From: DAIOHQ01 sp036744635
GTDB lineage: Bacteria; Planctomycetota; Phycisphaerae; Tepidisphaerales; Tepidisphaeraceae
Length of the DNA stretch: 14,315 nt
Direction: 5' to 3'
Assembly: GCA_036744635.1 (NCBI GenBank)
Contig: DAIOHQ010000115.1
Span: forward strand, 1-14,315
Shown: positions 1 through 5,939 of the stretch, in pieces
How the letters are laid out: every line of letters begins with the position of its first letter
Position numbering within the stretch: the first letter of the stretch is position 1
Position numbers and translations under genes: made by a program
Notes under the pieces: model-generated
What the model saw: only the letters and a program-made list of their open reading frames with translations
Told to the model about the DNA's origin: nothing
The model's database searches: none

Positions 1-53
1 GAAACCGGACACTTCAACTTGGTTAAGACCGGACATTACAACTTTGGTATGAC
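1..53. mobile_element. Possible terminal repeats of an insertion sequence
   Basis: Two imperfect direct repeats are visible: one from 4 to 22 starting ACCGGACACTTCAACTT and one from 28 to 47 starting ACCGGACATTACAACTTT. A degenerate third copy may lie at about 54-74. The block ends in TGACA at 49-53. Multiple short repeats at an end that finishes in CA are typical of IS21-family elements, where they are transposase-binding sites. No transposase gene is in the window, so the element, if real, would lie to the left of base 1. The family assignment is from memory of similar ends and is uncertain. Confidence 0.35.
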
Positions 54-70
54 ATCCGACCATTTCTGCA

Positions 71-98
71 ATTGACAATTGACCACTGACCATTGACA
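71..98. repeat. Heptanucleotide tandem repeat (STRR-like)
   Basis: Four consecutive 7-base units are visible: ATTGACA, ATTGACC, ACTGACC and ATTGACA, with consensus A(T/C)TGAC(A/C). This resembles the short tandemly repeated repetitive sequences built from degenerate heptamers that are known in cyanobacteria and some other bacteria. It sits between the putative IS end and the start of the lipoprotein gene. No function can be read from it. Confidence 0.75.
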
Positions 99-137
99 AT
101 CCCCGCGAAATTCAGGGCTTATCCAAGGATGGATTCC

Positions 138-1337
138 ATGCATGCACGTTTGATCAGGTGGGGATTCGTTGGCTGGGCGGTTTTGGCGCTGGCGGGGTGT
201 AAATCGAATCATCACCAGAAAACTGAGCCGAAAGAGCGGCCGGTGTCGCCGTCGACGCAGCCGGTGGCATCGCCGACGACCGAGCCGGATGTGATGCAGG
301 CGGATGCGGGGATTCTGGCCAAGAAGGCGGCGACGTATGCGCAGGATGTCGGCCCGCTGCTGGCCAAACGGCAGGCCAAGACGCTGCCGGGCGATTCTTC
401 CAGCGGCATTTGGGCAGACCCGAATGATTTGCGGCTCTCTCCCCAAGCCAGGCCGCAGGGCGCGGCATCCACGCCGCCTGCGCCGAACGTCGACGCCACC
501 AATCAGATGATCGCGGTCACGCCGCCGACGACGCAGGGCGCGCCGGCCACGGCGGGCGCGGGGGCCAGCCAAAGAAGCCAGACGGGCAACGATCCGCGGT
601 TGGCCGCGGCATCATTAGGAGCGGAAAAGTCGGTAACGCTGATCTCCAGCGACATCCTCGAGCGCAAACTGGCGCAGCGCATCAAGGACAATCCGCGCGA
701 TGTCGCGGGGCATCTGGAGTATCAGTTATTTCAGTTTCTGCGCGACGCCGATGCGCCCAATATGGCCGCTTTCGGTTCGCTGCCGGCGGAGGACCGCGAA
801 CTTATCACCACGCTGCTGGATGGGTTGACCAATTTCCGCAACACGCTGCGGGCGGACAACAACATGCTGCTGTCGAAGAAGGTGAAGCCGCTGATGGAAC
901 TGGCCGACCGGCTGCGGGCGCAGGCCGATCTGTCGATCCCGACCATCTGCCTGTGTACCAAGGTGGAGGCGTTTGGGAAGTATGAGCCGATCGAACCGGC
1001 GCGTTTCCCGGCCGGGCGGGAGCACGAGGTGATCGTCTATTGCGAGCTGGAGAATTTCGCATCGCGGCTGGGTGACAACAAGATGTGGGAGACGAAGCTG
1101 ACCGAGGAGGTGGTGATCTACACCGAGACGGGGATGCAGGTCTGGCCGAAGGAGCCGAACAAGGCGGCGCTAAGCGATGTGTCGCGCAATCGGCGGCACG
1201 ATTTTTTCCTGGTGAAGAAAATCCATCTGCCATCCAACCTGACGATCGGGAGATATCTGATGAAGGTGAGCGTGGTGGACCAGCAGGCCAGCCGGGTGGC
1301 GGAGGCGACGCTGCCGATTGCGGTGGTGGCGCAGTGA
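138..1337 (+). CDS. Lipoprotein of unknown function
   Basis: The 399-residue product begins with a signal peptide (positively charged MHARLIR, then a hydrophobic stretch) ending in the lipobox LALAGC, with Cys21 as the probable lipidated residue. I chose ATG 138 because AAGGA at 125-129 lies at suitable distance and the lipobox then falls where expected. ATG 129 and an upstream TTG at 93 are alternatives. Residues ~25-150 are Pro/Ala/Thr/Gln-rich and probably disordered. A helical, charged segment follows (~165-260), then a C-terminal region (~265-395) with alternating hydrophobic residues that looks like a beta domain (ICLCTKVEAFG, then LTEEVVIYTETGMQVWP). I do not recognise a named family; similar hypothetical proteins are expected in planctomycetes. 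Likely exported and membrane-tethered. It is not obviously linked to the nitrate genes, since it is convergent with nirD and separated from it by an inverted repeat. Confidence 0.85.
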   Translation: MHARLIRWGFVGWAVLALAGCKSNHHQKTEPKERPVSPSTQPVASPTTEPDVMQADAGILAKKAATYAQDVGPLLAKRQAKTLPGDSSSGIWADPNDLRLSPQARPQGAASTPPAPNVDATNQMIAVTPPTTQGAPATAGAGASQRSQTGNDPRLAAASLGAEKSVTLISSDILERKLAQRIKDNPRDVAGHLEYQLFQFLRDADAPNMAAFGSLPAEDRELITTLLDGLTNFRNTLRADNNMLLSKKVKPLMELADRLRAQADLSIPTICLCTKVEAFGKYEPIEPARFPAGREHEVIVYCELENFASRLGDNKMWETKLTEEVVIYTETGMQVWPKEPNKAALSDVSRNRRHDFFLVKKIHLPSNLTIGRYLMKVSVVDQQASRVAEATLPIAVVAQ

Positions 1338-1363
1338 TCCCGGGGGCTGATCGAAAAATGACA

Positions 1364-1437
1364 ATGTAGGGTCCGCTTCAGCGGACGCTTTCCGCGCGAG
1401 CGCCCGAAATTCCCGTCCGCTGAAGCGGACCCTACAT
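1364..1437. repeat. Perfect 24-bp inverted repeat with nested hairpins (REP-like, possible terminator)
   Basis: The arms at 1364-1387 and 1414-1437 are perfect reverse complements, separated by 26 bases. Each arm also folds on itself: GTCCGC-TTCA-GCGGAC on the left (1371-1386) and GTCCGC-TGAA-GCGGAC on the right (1415-1430). The element lies between two convergent genes, so it could stop or stabilise both transcripts. There is no clear run of T, so a classical intrinsic terminator is not assured. The nested design is more like a repetitive extragenic palindrome. Confidence 0.85.
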
Positions 1438-1459
1438 CTGCGCATGAGAACGTTTTGGA

Positions 1460-1849
1460 TCAGCGCGGGATGGGGATTTGGATGAGAACGCGGGCATCCC
1501 CCTCCGACCCCTCCGACCCCTCCGAGGCAATGCGGGCGGGGTAGGCGGCGATGGAGCAAGAGTCGGTGGAGCATGCGCCTGTGGTCAGGTCATAGCGGTT
1601 GGCGTGGAAGGGGCAGACGACGTGATTGTTGGCGAGGATGCCATCGGCCAGCGGGCCGCCGCGATGAGGACAGCGATTTTCGACGGCGCGGACCTGGCCG
1701 GCGCGGGTGAGGAAAACGGCGACGACCTGCCCGGCGATTTCAAAGGCGCGGCCAACGCCGGGGGTGAGGTCGTCGATGTCGCATACATCAACCTCGATGG
1801 TTTCAGATTCCGCATCGGTGGCGAGTGAACGGTCGATGGCTTCGGTCAT
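1460..1849 (-). CDS. nirD: Nitrite reductase small subunit, Rieske type
   Basis: This 129-residue protein is the small subunit of cytoplasmic NAD(P)H nitrite reductase. It carries a Rieske-type [2Fe-2S] motif: Cys60-Pro-His62 and Cys79-Pro-Phe-His82, in the contexts ENRCPHRGG and VVCPFHANRYDL. E. coli NirD is known to lack these ligands, whereas Bacillus NasE-like small subunits keep them, so this is the cluster-bearing type. ATG 1849 is preferred over an upstream ATG at 1882 because AGGAGG at 1858-1863 sits eight bases before it. It lies 41 bases after the stop of nirB on the same strand, so the two are almost certainly co-transcribed. Near the C terminus (residues 109-117) a SEGSEGSEG tract, encoded by a 9-base tandem repeat, interrupts the domain just before the last strand and looks like a recent insertion. 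Confidence 0.93.
   Translation of the reverse strand: MTEAIDRSLATDAESETIEVDVCDIDDLTPGVGRAFEIAGQVVAVFLTRAGQVRAVENRCPHRGGPLADGILANNHVVCPFHANRYDLTTGACSTDSCSIAAYPARIASEGSEGSEGDARVLIQIPIPR
1501..1527. repeat. 9-bp minisatellite inside nirD
   Basis: Three 9-base units are visible on the plus strand: CCTCCGACC twice, then CCTCCGAGG. Read on the coding (minus) strand this is GGAGGGGTC repeated, encoding SEG units. Because the unit is a multiple of three, the array preserves the frame. Related arrays occur in nirB (4367-4384) and in the PEGA lipoprotein gene (12774-12797). The G-runs could form a two-tetrad quadruplex. Confidence 0.85.
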
Positions 1850-1857
1850 GCTCAATT

Positions 1858-1863
1858 CCTCCT
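1858..1863 (-). promoter_or_regulatory. Ribosome binding site of nirD
   Basis: AGGAGG on the minus strand, eight bases upstream of ATG 1849. It decides the start of nirD against the longer reading from 1882, which would place this site inside the coding sequence. Confidence 0.85.
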
Positions 1864-1890
1864 CTTGCCCGCAGAGTCGCAAGAAATCCG

Positions 1891-4401
1891 CTACGCATTC
1901 AGCACGGGCAGCGCTATCGAGCGCGCCCCTTCAAACTGGCCGCGATAGGCCGGCGCATCGGCTTCCTTCCAGGGATCAACCCAGGCGTCGATGGAGGCTT
2001 GTATCGCTTCGTCCAGGCTGGCGCAGATGCCATCGCGATCGTCCACGAGAATCTCGCGGAGGCGTCCGATGCCGATGCGCGGGACGAAGTCGTAGGTGCG
2101 CTCCAGCCACTTGCCGTGCTCGCGGTAATATTGCATGAATCGGCCGACGATCTGGATGGCCTGTTCCTTGGTCTGCACCCGGCGGAGGACATCCGCCTTG
2201 CGCACGCTGGCGCCGGCAGCGCCGCCCACGACGATCTCCCAGTCGCCGCCTTCGTTGGCGATGACGCCGACATCCTTTACCGTCGCCTCCGCGCAATTGC
2301 GCGGACAGCCGGAGACGGCCATCTTCAGCTTGGCGGGAAACTCCAGGCCCTGGAAACGCTTCTCGATGTCGATGCCCAGGCCGGTGGAGTCGTTGGTGCC
2401 GAAGCGGCAAAAGTCGGTGCCCACGCAGGTTTTGCAGGTGCGGAATGCCTTGGTGTAGGCATGGCCGCTGGGCATGCCCAGGTCTTTCCAGACCGCGGGC
2501 AGGTCTTCCTTTTTGAGGCCGAGCAGGTCGATGCGCTGGCCGCCGGTGATCTTGACCATGCGGACTTTGTACTTATTGGCGACCTCGCCGATGCGGATCA
2601 GCTCTTCGCCGCTGGTGATGCCGCCGAAGATGCGCGGCACCACGCTGAAAGTGCCATCGTTCTGAATGTTGGCGTGGACGCGATCATTGACGAAGCGGCT
2701 GTCGCGCTCATCGATGTACTGGTCATTCCACATGGATTTGAGCAGGCTGGCGAGTCCATTTTTGGTCTTGGGATCTTCGGCCGTGCCGAGCTTGCTCAAG
2801 ACCGCCGAGACGCTCTTAAGTTCGCGGCGGCGGATTTCCGCGACAAGGGCCGGCTTGTCCATCGGCACGCCTGGGACATACCAGCTTTCGCTGGGATCGG
2901 CCTTCACTTCGCCGGCCACCGCTTCGATGATCCCCTTGATCAGCTTCTTGCACGATCCGCAGCCGGTGCCGGCGCGGGTGCAGGCGCCGACCGACGGCAC
3001 GGTGCAATGGCCGGCTTGGATGGCCTTGACGATAGCGCCTTTGCTGACGCCGTTGCAGTCGCAAACCTGGTGATTGTCGGGAAGGTCGGCCAGCGAGATG
3101 TCGGCATCGGCGGATCGGCCGAAGAGCAAGTCGGCGCGCCGCGCGGGCAGCGCGTCGCCGCCGGCGATTTTCGAGGCGAGCTCACCGTAGGTGTCGATTT
3201 CGCCCACCAGGCAGGCGCCCACGAGCTTGCCTGCGCGGATGATGAGTTTCTTGTAGACGCCGGCGGCCCGGTCTTCGTAGCGGACGACCTCATCGCCGGC
3301 CTGCTCGTCGCGCTCGCCCAGCGCCGCGACGTTGACGCCCATCACCTTCAGTTTGGTGGCGATGGCCGAGCCTTCATAGGCGGCCTCCGGATCGACGCCG
3401 GTGAGCACCTTGGCGAGGATGGCGCACTGCTGGAAGATTGGCGCCACCAGCCCATACACCTTGCCACGATGCTGGGCGCACTCCCCTACCGCAAAGATGT
3501 CCGGATAGGGTGTGCGCATCTGGTCGTCGACGAGAATGCCGCGCTCGACGGCCATGGCCGAGTCCCTGGCGACTTCGACGTTGGCGCGGATGCCGGCCGA
3601 GATCACCACCATGTCACAGGGGAGCTCTGATCCATCCTTGAATTGCAGGGCGCGGACCCTGCCCCCCCTCTGCTCGCAGGGGGGGTCGCCGAGGATGGCG
3701 GCGGTTTGCACGCCGCAATGACTGTGGACGCCGAGTTGAGTCAGGGATTCGCCCAGCACCGCGCCGCCGGCGGCGTCGAGCTGCACCGCCATGAGATGGG
3801 GCGCCATCTCGATCACGTGAACGGCCGGGCCATGGGTCATCAGGCCGCGCGCGGCCTCCAGGCCGAGCAAGCCTCCGCCGATGACGGCGGCGGTTCGACA
3901 GCCTCCGGCGTATTCGGCGATATTTTTGCAGTCGTCGATGGTGCGAAAAACGAACACACCCTGCAAATCGGTTCCCGGGATCGGCGGCACGAATGGCCGG
4001 CTTCCGGTGGCGATCACCAGCTTGTCATAAGGAATCGTGTGCCCATCGGCGAGCAGCACGAGCTTTCGGCTGCGGTCGATGGTGAAGGCGCGCACGCCGG
4101 CCAGCAGCTTAATCTGATTCTTCTCATACCACTCGAGGGGATTGAGGATGATCTGGGTGGAGTCCTGCGAGCCGTTGAGGACATTGGAGAGCAGGATGCG
4201 GTTGTAGTTGCCGTGCGGCTCTGCGCCGATCATGGTGATGTCAAAGCGCTCCTGCCCCCCCTGCTCCCGCTGCAGGCCGGTGTCAGAAGTGGGAGGCGGG
4301 GAAATGGCGAGAATCTCTTCGACCAGCCGCGCGCCGGCCATTCCGTTGCCGATCACCACCAGCTTGTCCCTCCGATCCCTCCGATTGCCTGTCATCTCCA
4401 T
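1891..4401 (-). CDS. nirB: NAD(P)H nitrite reductase large subunit (siroheme)
   Basis: This 836-residue protein is full length for NirB, which reduces nitrite to ammonium in the cytoplasm with six electrons from NAD(P)H. An FAD/NAD-binding pyridine nucleotide reductase domain comes first (~13-330), with the FAD motif VVIGNGMAG at 15-23, ATGSRP at 131-136 and the NAD motif VIGGGLLGLE at 173-182. A BFD-like [2Fe-2S] domain follows with Cys447, Cys449, Cys481 and Cys484. The siroheme/[4Fe-4S] domain comes last, with Cys659-X5-Cys665 and Cys699-X3-Cys703 as cluster ligands. ATG 4401 has AAAGGAG at 4408-4414 in front of it. Three low-complexity in-frame insertions stand out: RRDRRD at residues 7-12, a Gln/Gly-rich stretch at ~35-51, and PPCEQRGGR at 240-248. 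All are encoded by G-rich repeats and sit in likely surface loops; all catalytic residues remain. Confidence 0.96.
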   Translation of the reverse strand: MEMTGNRRDRRDKLVVIGNGMAGARLVEEILAISPPPTSDTGLQREQGGQERFDITMIGAEPHGNYNRILLSNVLNGSQDSTQIILNPLEWYEKNQIKLLAGVRAFTIDRSRKLVLLADGHTIPYDKLVIATGSRPFVPPIPGTDLQGVFVFRTIDDCKNIAEYAGGCRTAAVIGGGLLGLEAARGLMTHGPAVHVIEMAPHLMAVQLDAAGGAVLGESLTQLGVHSHCGVQTAAILGDPPCEQRGGRVRALQFKDGSELPCDMVVISAGIRANVEVARDSAMAVERGILVDDQMRTPYPDIFAVGECAQHRGKVYGLVAPIFQQCAILAKVLTGVDPEAAYEGSAIATKLKVMGVNVAALGERDEQAGDEVVRYEDRAAGVYKKLIIRAGKLVGACLVGEIDTYGELASKIAGGDALPARRADLLFGRSADADISLADLPDNHQVCDCNGVSKGAIVKAIQAGHCTVPSVGACTRAGTGCGSCKKLIKGIIEAVAGEVKADPSESWYVPGVPMDKPALVAEIRRRELKSVSAVLSKLGTAEDPKTKNGLASLLKSMWNDQYIDERDSRFVNDRVHANIQNDGTFSVVPRIFGGITSGEELIRIGEVANKYKVRMVKITGGQRIDLLGLKKEDLPAVWKDLGMPSGHAYTKAFRTCKTCVGTDFCRFGTNDSTGLGIDIEKRFQGLEFPAKLKMAVSGCPRNCAEATVKDVGVIANEGGDWEIVVGGAAGASVRKADVLRRVQTKEQAIQIVGRFMQYYREHGKWLERTYDFVPRIGIGRLREILVDDRDGICASLDEAIQASIDAWVDPWKEADAPAYRGQFEGARSIALPVLNA
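3658..3675. repeat. C-rich repeat inside nirB, copy 2
   Basis: The motif is CCTG, seven C residues, then TCTGCTC. The copy at 4251-4266 is the same apart from a two-base gap. It also pairs partly with the following G run at 3678-3684, giving a potential hairpin. On the coding strand it encodes EQRGGR, an addition to the nucleotide-binding domain of NirB. Confidence 0.6.
4251..4266. repeat. C-rich repeat inside nirB, copy 1
   Basis: CCTG, seven C residues, then TGCTC; related to 3658-3675. On the coding strand it encodes EQGGQ within an extra ~15-residue loop after the first helix of the FAD domain. Confidence 0.6.
4367..4384. repeat. 9-bp minisatellite at the start of nirB
   Basis: Two 9-base units are visible on the plus strand as TCCCTCCGA repeated. 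On the coding strand this is GGAGGGATC followed by GGAGGGA, encoding RRDRRD at residues 7-12, directly before the FAD-binding motif. It is the same family as the nirD and PEGA-gene arrays, in yet another reading frame. Confidence 0.75.
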
Positions 4402-4474
4402 GAGTCACTCCTTTGTCCGCCCGCGCCCCGCGTTCGCGCCGTTCGCGGTCGTCCTGCAAAGCCTGCGCTGAGGT

Positions 4475-4490
4475 TGCAGAATTTGAACCG
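4475..4490 (-). promoter_or_regulatory. Weak sigma-54-like promoter candidate for nirBD
   Basis: On the minus strand the sequence CGGTTCAAATTCTGCA has GG and GC at the exact sigma-54 spacing (12 bases from the first G of GG to the G of GC), but few of the flanking consensus bases. A second candidate at 4455-4470 (CAGCGCAGGCTTTGCA) has a perfect TTTGCA half but AG in place of GG. Either would start transcription a short way upstream of nirB. Both are weak matches and may be chance. Confidence 0.25.
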
Positions 4491-4758
4491 CCGCCGATCT
4501 CAGAGCAACAGGTGTGCCGGATGATCTCCGTCAACCGCATTGCCCGTGATATCGAACCCGAATGCAGATAGACGATTAAATGTTGTGCAGCACGCCGCAG
4601 AATTGCGAGCGATGCATCCTGACTGCGCAGCCCGATCGCGCTTATGCAGAAATATGCGACGCGCACGCAGTAGGCACCGAGTCATCAAATACGGAGGCGA
4701 GCGCGTTCATTGCGCGGCACATTGCGTTGGATGGGGCGTTCCTCGCCCGCTGGCGACA

Positions 4759-4774
4759 TGGCACAGGGCTTGCG
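4759..4774 (+). promoter_or_regulatory. Sigma-54 (RpoN) promoter of the nitrate/nitrite cluster
   Basis: TGGCACA-GGGC-TTGCG matches the -24/-12 consensus (TGGCACG-N4-TTGCA) at all but two bases. The invariant GG (4760-4761) and GC (4772-4773) have the exact 12-base offset. The predicted start is near 4785, leaving a leader of about 34 bases with the ribosome binding site AAAGGGA at 4804-4810 and ATG at 4819. Sigma-54 promoters need an AAA+ activator bound upstream. No activator gene is in the window, and I could not find a convincing NtrC dyad. Confidence 0.75.
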
Positions 4775-4818
4775 TAGGTTGTGGCAACCAGCGCACCGGC
4801 ACGAAAGGGAATCCCACC

Positions 4819-5715
4819 ATGTTCAGTGAATCGATCCACGCCCTAGGCCAGCAGGCCAGCGCGAAGCTTCAGGCTCAGCGCCGCTCGCTGACATCGCACC
4901 TGGTGCGCTCGATGCTGGCCGGAATGTACGTTGGGGCATGCATCGTGCTGATCTTCATCATCGGCGGCACGCTGGCGAAAGATTTCCCGGCGCTGGTCAA
5001 GCTGATGATGGGCGTCTGCTTCGGCGGCGCGCTCACGCTGGTGATCTTCGCGGGATCGGAATTGTTTACCGGGTCCAACCTGGTACTCACGCTCGGCGTC
5101 CTCACCGGCCGGGCCAGCAAGCGGGATCTTTTGAGCAATTGGATCTGGACGTGGGTGGGCAATCTGCTGGGCAGCGCCCTGCTGGCGATCATCGTGGTCC
5201 GCTCCGGAGTCATCAGCGCCGACCCGGTGAAGTCGTTCATCCTCAAGCTCTGCGAAACCAAGATGAACTTGGGCGTGGAGCAACTGCTGTGGCGCGGAGT
5301 GCTGGCCAACTGGCTGGTCTGCCTGGCAGTCTGGATGGCGGCGCGCTCCAAGAGCGACACGGCCCGGATCCTGCTGATCTGGTGGTGCATGTTCATCTTC
5401 ATCACCTGCGCCTACGAGCACAGCGTGGCCAATATGTGCGGCCTGCTGCTCGGCCTGTTTCTGCCGCACGATGCATCCGTACACATCAGTTGGATGGGGT
5501 ATGCCTACAACCTGGGATGGGTGACGGCGGGCAATATCGCAGGAGGAGCACTGTTTGTCGGCGGCATGTACTGGCTGGGCAGTCCCGATGCACGGGTAGC
5601 GAAGGTACAGGCCGAAGCCGCCCTCTCCCCAGCGCGTCGGCCGGCACAGGGGGGGCCGGCAATCGAGCCGGCCCTGACGGACGTGCCAGGTTTCGGACAG
5701 GCTGAGCCGGCGTGA
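4819..5715 (+). CDS. nirC: Formate/nitrite transporter family channel, probably nitrite
   Basis: This 298-residue inner-membrane protein belongs to the FNT family of pentameric anion channels (FocA, NirC). Six hydrophobic segments are visible between ~30 and 250. Signature regions are FAGSELFTGSN at residues 77-87 and AYEHSVANM at 198-206, which contains the conserved pore histidine, His201. I chose ATG 4819 because AAAGGGA precedes it by eight bases and the sigma-54 start site lies just upstream; a longer frame open from 4540 would run through the promoter. FNT proteins carry formate, nitrite or hydrosulfide. Nitrite is the best guess from the flanking nirB, nirD, narK and nitrate reductase genes. 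The C-terminal tail (~255-298) is Ala/Pro-rich, has no family counterpart that I know of, and is encoded by repeat-like GC-rich DNA. Confidence 0.92.
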   Translation: MFSESIHALGQQASAKLQAQRRSLTSHLVRSMLAGMYVGACIVLIFIIGGTLAKDFPALVKLMMGVCFGGALTLVIFAGSELFTGSNLVLTLGVLTGRASKRDLLSNWIWTWVGNLLGSALLAIIVVRSGVISADPVKSFILKLCETKMNLGVEQLLWRGVLANWLVCLAVWMAARSKSDTARILLIWWCMFIFITCAYEHSVANMCGLLLGLFLPHDASVHISWMGYAYNLGWVTAGNIAGGALFVGGMYWLGSPDARVAKVQAEAALSPARRPAQGGPAIEPALTDVPGFGQAEPA

Positions 5716-5939
5716 GCCATGGTCGGTCGGCCGTGCCTACGCGGCATCGCATCGTTCGTGCCCGAACCTCGATCACTTTCAACCAAATGGGGCGCATATC
5801 GCCTCTGCCGGCACGATGGCACGCCTGCGGTGGGCACACCTGCGGTGGGCACACCTGCGGTGGGCACTCGTTTTTCCAAGCGTTCCCGAGACGACGTGGG
5901 TTCATCAGCAGCTTTTGTAACAGTCAGCGGAAAGGCAGC
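5716..5939. other. Spacer between nitrite channel and NarK-type genes
   Basis: This 224-base gap within an otherwise tightly packed cluster contains the triple 15-base dyad repeat at 5819-5867 and no recognisable gene. I found no sigma-54 element and no convincing -35/-10 pair. The channel gene and the downstream genes may be co-transcribed or may have a separate start here. Confidence 0.5.
5819..5867. repeat. Three tandem 15-bp repeats, each with an inner dyad
   Basis: GCACGCCTGCGGTGG at 5819-5833 is followed by GCACACCTGCGGTGG at 5834-5848 and 5849-5863, then a partial unit GCAC. Units two and three contain the dyad CACC-TGC-GGTG. The array lies about 75 bases before the transporter start. 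Alternatives are an operator array for a regulator or a non-functional minisatellite of the sort seen elsewhere in the window. Confidence 0.85.

Larger units (their letters stand above)
4402..4818. other. Divergent regulatory spacer between nirB and the nitrite channel gene
   Basis: I see no convincing gene in this 417-base interval. Reading frames that cross it have no recognisable domain. Near nirB is a GC-rich stretch with a 9-base direct repeat (CGCGAACGG then CGCGAACGC on the minus strand, about 4432-4449). An AT-richer patch lies at ~4570-4585. CATTGCG is repeated at 4708-4714 and 4720-4726, upstream of a strong sigma-54 element at 4759-4774. The interval very probably carries the promoters and activator sites for both divergent transcripts. 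Confidence 0.7.

Noticed and set aside
1825..3630. A 601-codon open frame on the plus strand opposite nirB
   Set aside because: It is antisense to a clearly real, full-length NirB, has no recognisable domain, and its Ala/Asp/Gly-rich composition is what a GC-rich gene gives in its antisense frame.
4402..4700. Small minus-strand genes in the divergent spacer (frames near 4283-4666 and 4500-4688)
   Set aside because: They overlap the nirB start or the control region, have no domain, no ribosome binding site and unusual composition.
4600..4758. NtrC-type enhancer sites upstream of the sigma-54 promoter
   Set aside because: No dyad close to TGCAC-N7-GTGCA was found. The CATTGCG direct repeat and the TATGC repeats are too weak to name.
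4540..4818. N-terminal extension of the nitrite channel gene
   Set aside because: The extra 93 residues have no homology that I can see and would run through the sigma-54 promoter; the ribosome binding site and the FNT family length both point to ATG 4819.
5819..5867. A small CRISPR array
   Set aside because: The units are directly adjacent with no unique spacers, only 15 bases long, and there are no cas genes.
5712..5939. N-terminal extension of the NarK-type transporter
   Set aside because: This part translates the 15-base tandem repeat into CGGHT units and has no transporter features; ATG 5940 has a ribosome binding site.
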